From Candolleomyces eurysporus (taxonomy: Eukaryota > Basidiomycota > Agaricomycetes > Agaricales > Psathyrellaceae): DNA of 64,000 nt. A program made the translations under genes and the position numbers. Position 1 is the first letter of the stretch. Each line of letters begins with the position of its first letter. Shown here piece after piece: positions 58,501 through 64,000 of this stretch. Under the pieces are notes generated by a model, which ran no database searches, was not told the origin of the DNA, and worked only from the letters and a program-made list of their open reading frames with translations. The stretch spans positions 22,584 to 86,583 of the forward strand of contig JANBPK010000001.1 in the NCBI GenBank assembly GCA_027579435.1. The letters are read 5' to 3'.

Positions 58501-60219
58501 TGGCGCCATGGCGGCATGATTAACCAACGCAGCTTGAATCTGATCTCCTACGTTCTCCGTTACATAGAAGGATAGTCAACTTGGCCAGGCTCATTGACTG
58601 ACTTAGCCTCAACGTGATACTCGGATGGGGAAGGGAATGTATACGAGAGAAGTCCAAGAGATCGAAAAGGCAGTGAGGGGGTGGTGCTCGAAACACGGCC
58701 TTACCATACATACCATTCGTGCATTTTTCTTGGAACCTCGGGGCCCGTACAATACAATATCGCAAATAGCATGCATATGAGACACACCACACCAATGAGG
58801 TTNGGGGGGAATGGCTAATGTATTGAGCAGTGCGCGATGGGCAGGGGCCCATCGGGCGCGCGACCCCGTCAGTGACCGACTGCGGACACAGCTACTAGAC
58901 CCCCATTGCTAATACATACAGACATACATACTACACCGGATAGACCCGCCTGCGGGCCACGTACATACCCCCATCTCCCAACCCCCGGTGAATCGGACTT
59001 TGTTGTTGATCTTCATGGAAATTCCAACCAACGGTGATTGCAAGCGCCCATACTAGTATAGCACCCAATTCTTGTCTGGCCCCATCTTTACGCCCCCTTC
59101 CGAATCCCTAGTACCCTTACAAAGCCAATTAAAAGTACACGACAGGTGACCTGTGACCTTCGGGAATCTACTACCGATTGAGTAAAAATACAGTGTACAG
59201 AAGCCCAGCTGTCTATAACGAGGTATGAACAGGTCCGGGTGTTTGTTGGGCCCCCCAGATTAAAGCCGCTGGTGAAGGAATCATCATCCCTTCATCCATC
59301 CAACGAGAATTATTTTCAAAAGGATCATGAGTCCAGCCAATCTGACTGCCGCAGTTCAAGCGAGATCGTATGAACAAGGTCGAGAGCCAGCTGTCTCCCG
59401 GATCCTTGTATGCAACCCATCATCGCCTTGCTCAACACCCAAAGCGACCTTTAAAATGTACTCCTCAAACGGAGGGAGCAGGTTCAATCATTATCCCCTA
59501 TGTATGTACACGAGGGAGGGGAACAATTAGACCAATTATCTTATGATAACGTAGTTGTACGTATAATATAGCTATACGGTTTTGCTCGATGCAGTGCGCG
59601 CCATTTTTAGCGTCCAAAAAAAAAAATAAACTGGTGTAGCGACAGGATAATCGAGATTCGAAATGAACGAAAGGCAAATGGAGATTTACAATGCACTTTA
59701 TCTTTATTGATATCATAGAGCGTGCAGAAGAGGAGTGGAAGAGATTGCGGGTGCAAAGTGGACAATGCAGGGATGAAGAGAACGGGGAAAGAGATAATGC
59801 TAACAAGAAGAATGTATGCAACGATGACAGTAATGATGACAATGCAGAAGGGAAAGAATAACGAAGAGAATACAGTACTTCTTGTTCGTTTTAACAAATA
59901 GTAATAGGTAGTATAATGCTGCGTGAATGACAATGACAGTGGTTGCGAATTGTACGAGAATGTGCGTGTAAGTGTAAGGCTGTGCATGACGGTATGCGGT
60001 AAAATGTGCAAGAAAGAATCGAGAAATGCATCACGGTTCGTAGCCAAATAAAAAAGAAATAAGACGGGGGGTTAGGAGGTAACGCAAGGAGAATCGGGAG
60101 GGAGAGAGAGAGAGAGGGAGAGAGAAGGTCGACGAAACCCAAGAAAATAGATGAACAAGAAAACACCAAAAGGAAAAGAACCAGAACGAACAACGAAAGC
60201 GATTCAGACATCAACATCA
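58501..60219. other. Cyclin 3' flank and spacer
   Basis: 1.7 kb. AT-richer than its surroundings from 59500; a run of A at 59616-59627 and N beside a G run at 58803. On the minus strand the stretch 60050-59600 is T/C-rich with no stable frame, as expected of a 3' UTR and downstream DNA of the cyclin gene. Confidence 0.45.
60098..60127. repeat. GA microsatellite
   Basis: Run of GAGAGA with single G interruptions, in the presumed 3' UTR of the cyclin gene (CT-rich in the transcript). Confidence 0.8.
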
Positions 60220-63200
60220 TCAATACTCGCCGCGACCCCTGGTCGACCACTGCTGCTCATCCCCATACTTCGACGTTGGGTGCTGTGCATAGACGTAGGT
60301 GTACGCGTTTCCAGCTGCCGGCTGAACATGACCCCGCTGCGGCCCAGAATGATGATATTGCTGGTGCTGAGGGACCGTCGAATACGCCAACGACGACGAC
60401 TGATGAACCTGAGGCTGATACAACTCCTGATGATGCCCCTGGTACCTCGCATACTCGCTTCCGAACGGCACAGCAACACCCGCAGGCCCTGCATTCGCAA
60501 ACGGCGCGCTCGGAATCACATCCTCCCCGTCCTCGCTCGCCGTCTCGCTCCCACAGCTCACACTCCGACTCCTGCTCCTCGATACGGGGATAACTTCCAC
60601 CTCCACAACCCCGCCATACGAGGGGCGATCAACCTGCTGTTGTTCGCACTCCCGTTGCGCAAGGACGACGGGTGGCTTCGACCACACGTTGTCGTGGAAA
60701 TGCGGGAGGTTCACCGCTGCATGCCCGCTGACATGAGGAGGGGCAACGTAGGACACGGGAGGTTCCCCAGCGTATCGATGAGGAGTTCGATTGTACTCGA
60801 CATAGTCTCGCTTCTCCTGCACAGGCGACGGATGGTAAGAGACCGAGCCACCCTGGTTCTGCGTGTACCAGGGTTGGGAATGCCCACGACTCTGGCTTCG
60901 ATAATGATGAACGGACTGTCGCTGAGGCTGCTCTCGCATCGGGGGATATTCGTACGCCTTGGAGGGTTGAGGTTGTGATTGCTGGTGAGTCGGAGGAGCA
61001 TACTGGTGAGACTCGAAAGTTTTCGTGGCTTCAGGGGCCGAACTCTGGTAAGCGGAAGGGGGTGGTTGCTGGTGCTGTTGAGACAGATACCCATTGGCGT
61101 ATCCAACCTCCCCCGTTCTCGGCACGTATACGACGCCACTTGACGGACTGGTGTGCGCACTCTGAACGACAGAGATAAAAGGCCTAGGAACTGGATGGAC
61201 GAGTGAGGGAATCGCTGCGCCGCTAGAATTCGCCGCGGTGGTATCCTGAGCCTGCGAGTACTGGTAGCCCTGGTGAGCTGGTGCGCTAGCGGTGTTGCTG
61301 GTGTACGAGGTCGTCGGTGCCGATGGTTGTTGCTGCTGAGCCTGCTGGTGCTGCCTATACGCACTCCACGTCTTGGAGTAATCGTACGCGTAACCTCCGG
61401 AAGACCCATTGTCAAAGGGTGCAGCACTGGAAGCACTCGAACTTGACGTGCTCCACCGCATCAACCTAGCCTTCCTCGTCCTCCTCCTCTCGCCATGCGC
61501 ATCCCGCTCCCTTTGACTCCTCTCCCACTCTTCCGCGGTCGACTCTACCACGTCCTCGTCGTCGTCCATGGCCTCATCAGCATCAGCGATAGGGACCTCC
61601 ATAGGCGTAGTCGACTTGCGCCCGCTAGCCCTCGACCTGGTCGGCATCGGTGGCTCCATCGGCGACGAAGCGAGTGTATAGAAGTACAACTCCTGGGGCT
61701 GCGAACCCCCCTTCCTGGAATCTACCTGGTACGAGTAAGGCGCGACGAGGGTCGACGGTACGAGCGGCTGGTGATGATGAGCGGGTTGTGGCTGTGGCTG
61801 ATGGTATTGAGTCTGATCCTGCTGCTGCTGTCTCTTCTGGGGACTTCCTTCCAACGTCATGCTCGAAAATCCGGACAGAGTATCGAGAGGGCTGTTTTCG
61901 TAGGCAGAGGCGGCACTGATGACGCCCGATGAACTTCCAGTAGTGGCACCAGCAGATCCTCCCATCCCAGACGAGAAACTCGAATCCGGGATAGTGAGGA
62001 TCATGGAAGTGGGCCGCTTGCTGGGCAAGTGCGCGCCGAACGAAGCGCTGGTAGGCGAAAAGGCGGCTTCGGCCGTGCGCTTATGGGACACAGGAGCGTT
62101 GGCATAAGTGGATGGGGTAACTGTAGCCTCAGGGGCATCGCTCATTCGGACATCGCCGTTACTCGCGGAGAATTCAGCAGTGGGCGAAGTAGACCTCGCG
62201 CGCGAGTAGCCGTGATGAGATGCGTGCGGTTGGGAGACAGGATATGATGATTGAGTTGCCGAGGAAAGGGTAGAAGGGTGCTGTGTGTTCGAAGAGGTGT
62301 AGGGATAGTAATAGGCAGAAGGAACTGCGCGTGAAAGCGGAGGCAGCCGCGTCGGCGTAGCATAACTGGAAACTGCGTCGGACTCGGCAATTTGGCCCGC
62401 GGAAGTAGAGGTATTTGTCGAATAAGCCGGCCGTTGTTGAGGTGGTGAAGAAACCGCGGGTGGCTGATATTGCGCTGACTGGGGCTGAGGATTTCTGGTA
62501 GTGCGCGGGGTGGAGTGATGGTGATATCTTGCTGATGGGACCTTCCTAGAGTCCCTGGCGTCCCTTCTCCTCGAAGCGATATCTCGGCTGTTCCTCGCGT
62601 CCCTCTCCTTGGCCTGGACCAGACCCTTCAACAGGTTCAACCAGCTCTCGTAAGTTGGCTTGTCAACATACAAGTTGAAGTCGACGCCTAGGAGGAATTC
62701 GCGTTCCATGCGGTTTATTTCTGCCAACTCAATTCCCGAGACCTCGGACCACGTCTTGTTGGTGTAGGTGTTGCTAGAAAGACGCTTTGGGTCAATATAC
62801 GCGCCGTAAAACATCAAAGTGTAACTTACTCGTCCAAAAACTTGTTGGCCATCATCAACCCAGCAACTGCGATCCTGAACTCGCTCCCTCTCTGCGCCGG
62901 TGTAAAGTGGTTCCGTTCCTTCAGCCGGTAGATGTAATGCAGCGACAGGACAATGACGCTCTGAGACACTTGGGTCGTCTCCAAAAGCTTTTGCATGAAC
63001 GAAATGAAAGAAGGGGTGGCCACAAGTTGCAAGGTGGAAGGCGGAGAACGTGTTGGTGAGGCAGTGAGTGATTTCGAGGAGGAGGAATTGTGACTCGGGA
63101 CGGAGAGGAGGCTTGAGGTCTCGCCCAGCCCTGAGTTCGCCATCCTGGAAGGTGATGAAGGGGAATGGTTGGGACTCGGATAACTCATCGAGGCGTCGCC

Positions 63201-63948
63201 TCCATCCATCACACTCCGCTCCCCACCCATCCTTCCTAGACCGTTCCCTGCAATCCCATCATCGTCCCGGCTTGGAGGAGCAGGCGTTGGGCGGCGGGTT
63301 ACTGGGCTGCTGGCGAACCACAAGTAGCAGATCATCTCGCAAGTCTTTTCGGCGATGAAGTGTGCGCTGCGATTCCGGGTAAAGTCGAGCCAGTCGATGC
63401 GATGTGGGGCAGAGTCCCAAACGCATCCAGAGGCTGCCGGGGTCGGGTGGTGGTGTACCGGTTCCACTTGCAGCTGTTCAGACTCCCGCCTAAACTCGTT
63501 TTGCATGTGCGACGAATGCCGACGCTGCTGGTGCGAATGCGACTCGGAATCCATGGGTGCGGACACTGGCGGGGGTGGGATCTCGTACAGTTGGTGTTTT
63601 GAAGCCAATCCATGTTGCGCGGAGATGAAAGGGTCGTCCACCGGCATCGACGTTGGTTCCGCCATGGGACTCTGGTGGTAATGGCCGTGCAAAATGGGTG
63701 GCAGCCGTGCGGTCGAGGATGCCACTTGCTGCTGGGCATAATCGCCATCGTCTGGGGGTGTCACTGAAAAAGACTCTGTCAGTTGCAAGTTCCCTTTCAC
63801 GAGACCGGGCTATGACGCACATGGGTGCATGGAACTCAGTGTCCTGTCCAGATGCGCTATNGGGCGGGAGGGCGACTCTCGAGGGCCCCGGAGGTGGATA
63901 TTCCGTCGAGGCGGGGGTGGGCCGCCTCGCCTCGAAGGTCGAGGACAT
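60220..63948 (-). CDS. Pho85-type (PCL-like) cyclin with long low-complexity tail
   Basis: Cyclin partner of a CDK of the Pho85/Cdk5 kind, related to yeast Pcl1/2 and fission yeast Pas1. Exon 1 (63821-63948) starts MSSTFEARRPTPASTEYPP; a 57-nt intron joins MHP to LTPPDDGDYAQQQ. The cyclin box is in the second exon and beyond: HRIDWLDFTRNRSAHFIAEK, MICYLWF, a Ser/Pro-rich insert of about 100 residues, then FISFMQKLLETTQVSQSVIV, LSLHYIYRLKERN, EFRIAVAGLMMANKFLD-DNTYTNKTWSEVSGI across a further intron, and MEREFLLGVDFNLYVDKPTY. After the box come about 750 residues rich in Gln, Ser, Pro and Tyr without domains, far longer than yeast Pcl proteins. The frame over N 63861 holds only if the N is dropped. 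The stop is at 60220. Confidence 0.9.
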
Positions 63949-64000
63949 TGGCGGGGTGGGTGGTGCATGCTTAATTAGCGGCCTTCCTCGCGATGTCGGG

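Noticed and set aside
60151..60978. 275-codon plus-strand frame opposite the cyclin tail
   Set aside because: It mirrors the Gln/Ser/Pro repeats of the cyclin; no start context or family match.
1..64000. CRISPR arrays, bacterial operons, LTR retrotransposons
   Set aside because: The DNA is eukaryotic with spliceosomal introns; no regularly spaced short repeats, reverse transcriptase or paired LTRs were seen.

Overview
The window is nuclear DNA of a filamentous basidiomycete, most likely an Agaricomycete. Coding regions are cut by many 45-65 nt GT-AG introns. Housekeeping genes are single copy and fungal in type (secreted GtaA glutaminase, UBR1 N-recognin, chitin synthase chaperone CHS7, Pho85-type cyclin). 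They surround expanded families of C2H2 zinc-finger and P-loop G-domain proteins of the kind known from Agaricomycetes. The species cannot be fixed from the sequence. Single N characters, mostly beside homopolymer runs, look like assembly artefacts: in five coding exons leaving the N out restores the frame.

Layout. 1-2620 (-): glutaminase GtaA, 3' end outside the window. 3711-10276 (-): UBR1 E3 ligase. 10975-11831 (+): thymidylate kinase. 12024-17300: zinc-finger genes znf1 and znf2 mixed with decayed pieces of UBR1 and of thymidylate kinase. This fits two tandem re-duplications of a block [UBR1 5' end - dTMP kinase - zinc finger - promoter - palindrome]. 17617-32160: G-domain genes (here A, D, B, C) alternate with zinc-finger genes (znf3, znf4, a znf pseudogene), with Mediator MED21 embedded among them. 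32616-33131 (-): a five-exon small membrane protein. 33547-36989 (+): a protein kinase followed 114 bp later by G-domain gene F. 37277-40813: RTF2 (-) and UTP18 (+), divergent. 41241-42323 (+): G-domain gene E. 44316-47163: HINT hydrolase (-) and CHS7 (+), divergent. 47164-60219: gene-poor, with a tandem repeat near 48.6-49.3 kb and no recognisable intact gene. 60220-63948 (-): PCL-like cyclin with a long low-complexity tail.

The most notable content is the 17.6-42.3 kb family of six G-domain paralogues. In all six the Walker A motif lies on its own 34-nt exon with introns in identical positions. The zinc-finger family interleaved with it has a phase-0 intron exactly before the first zinc-binding His, which lets whole fingers be added as 84-nt exons; znf4 carries five such exons in a row. 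The housekeeping genes do not form a pathway with one another. The cluster looks like a fast-evolving accessory island (duplication, decay, reshuffling) set between conserved genes. Its function is not known.
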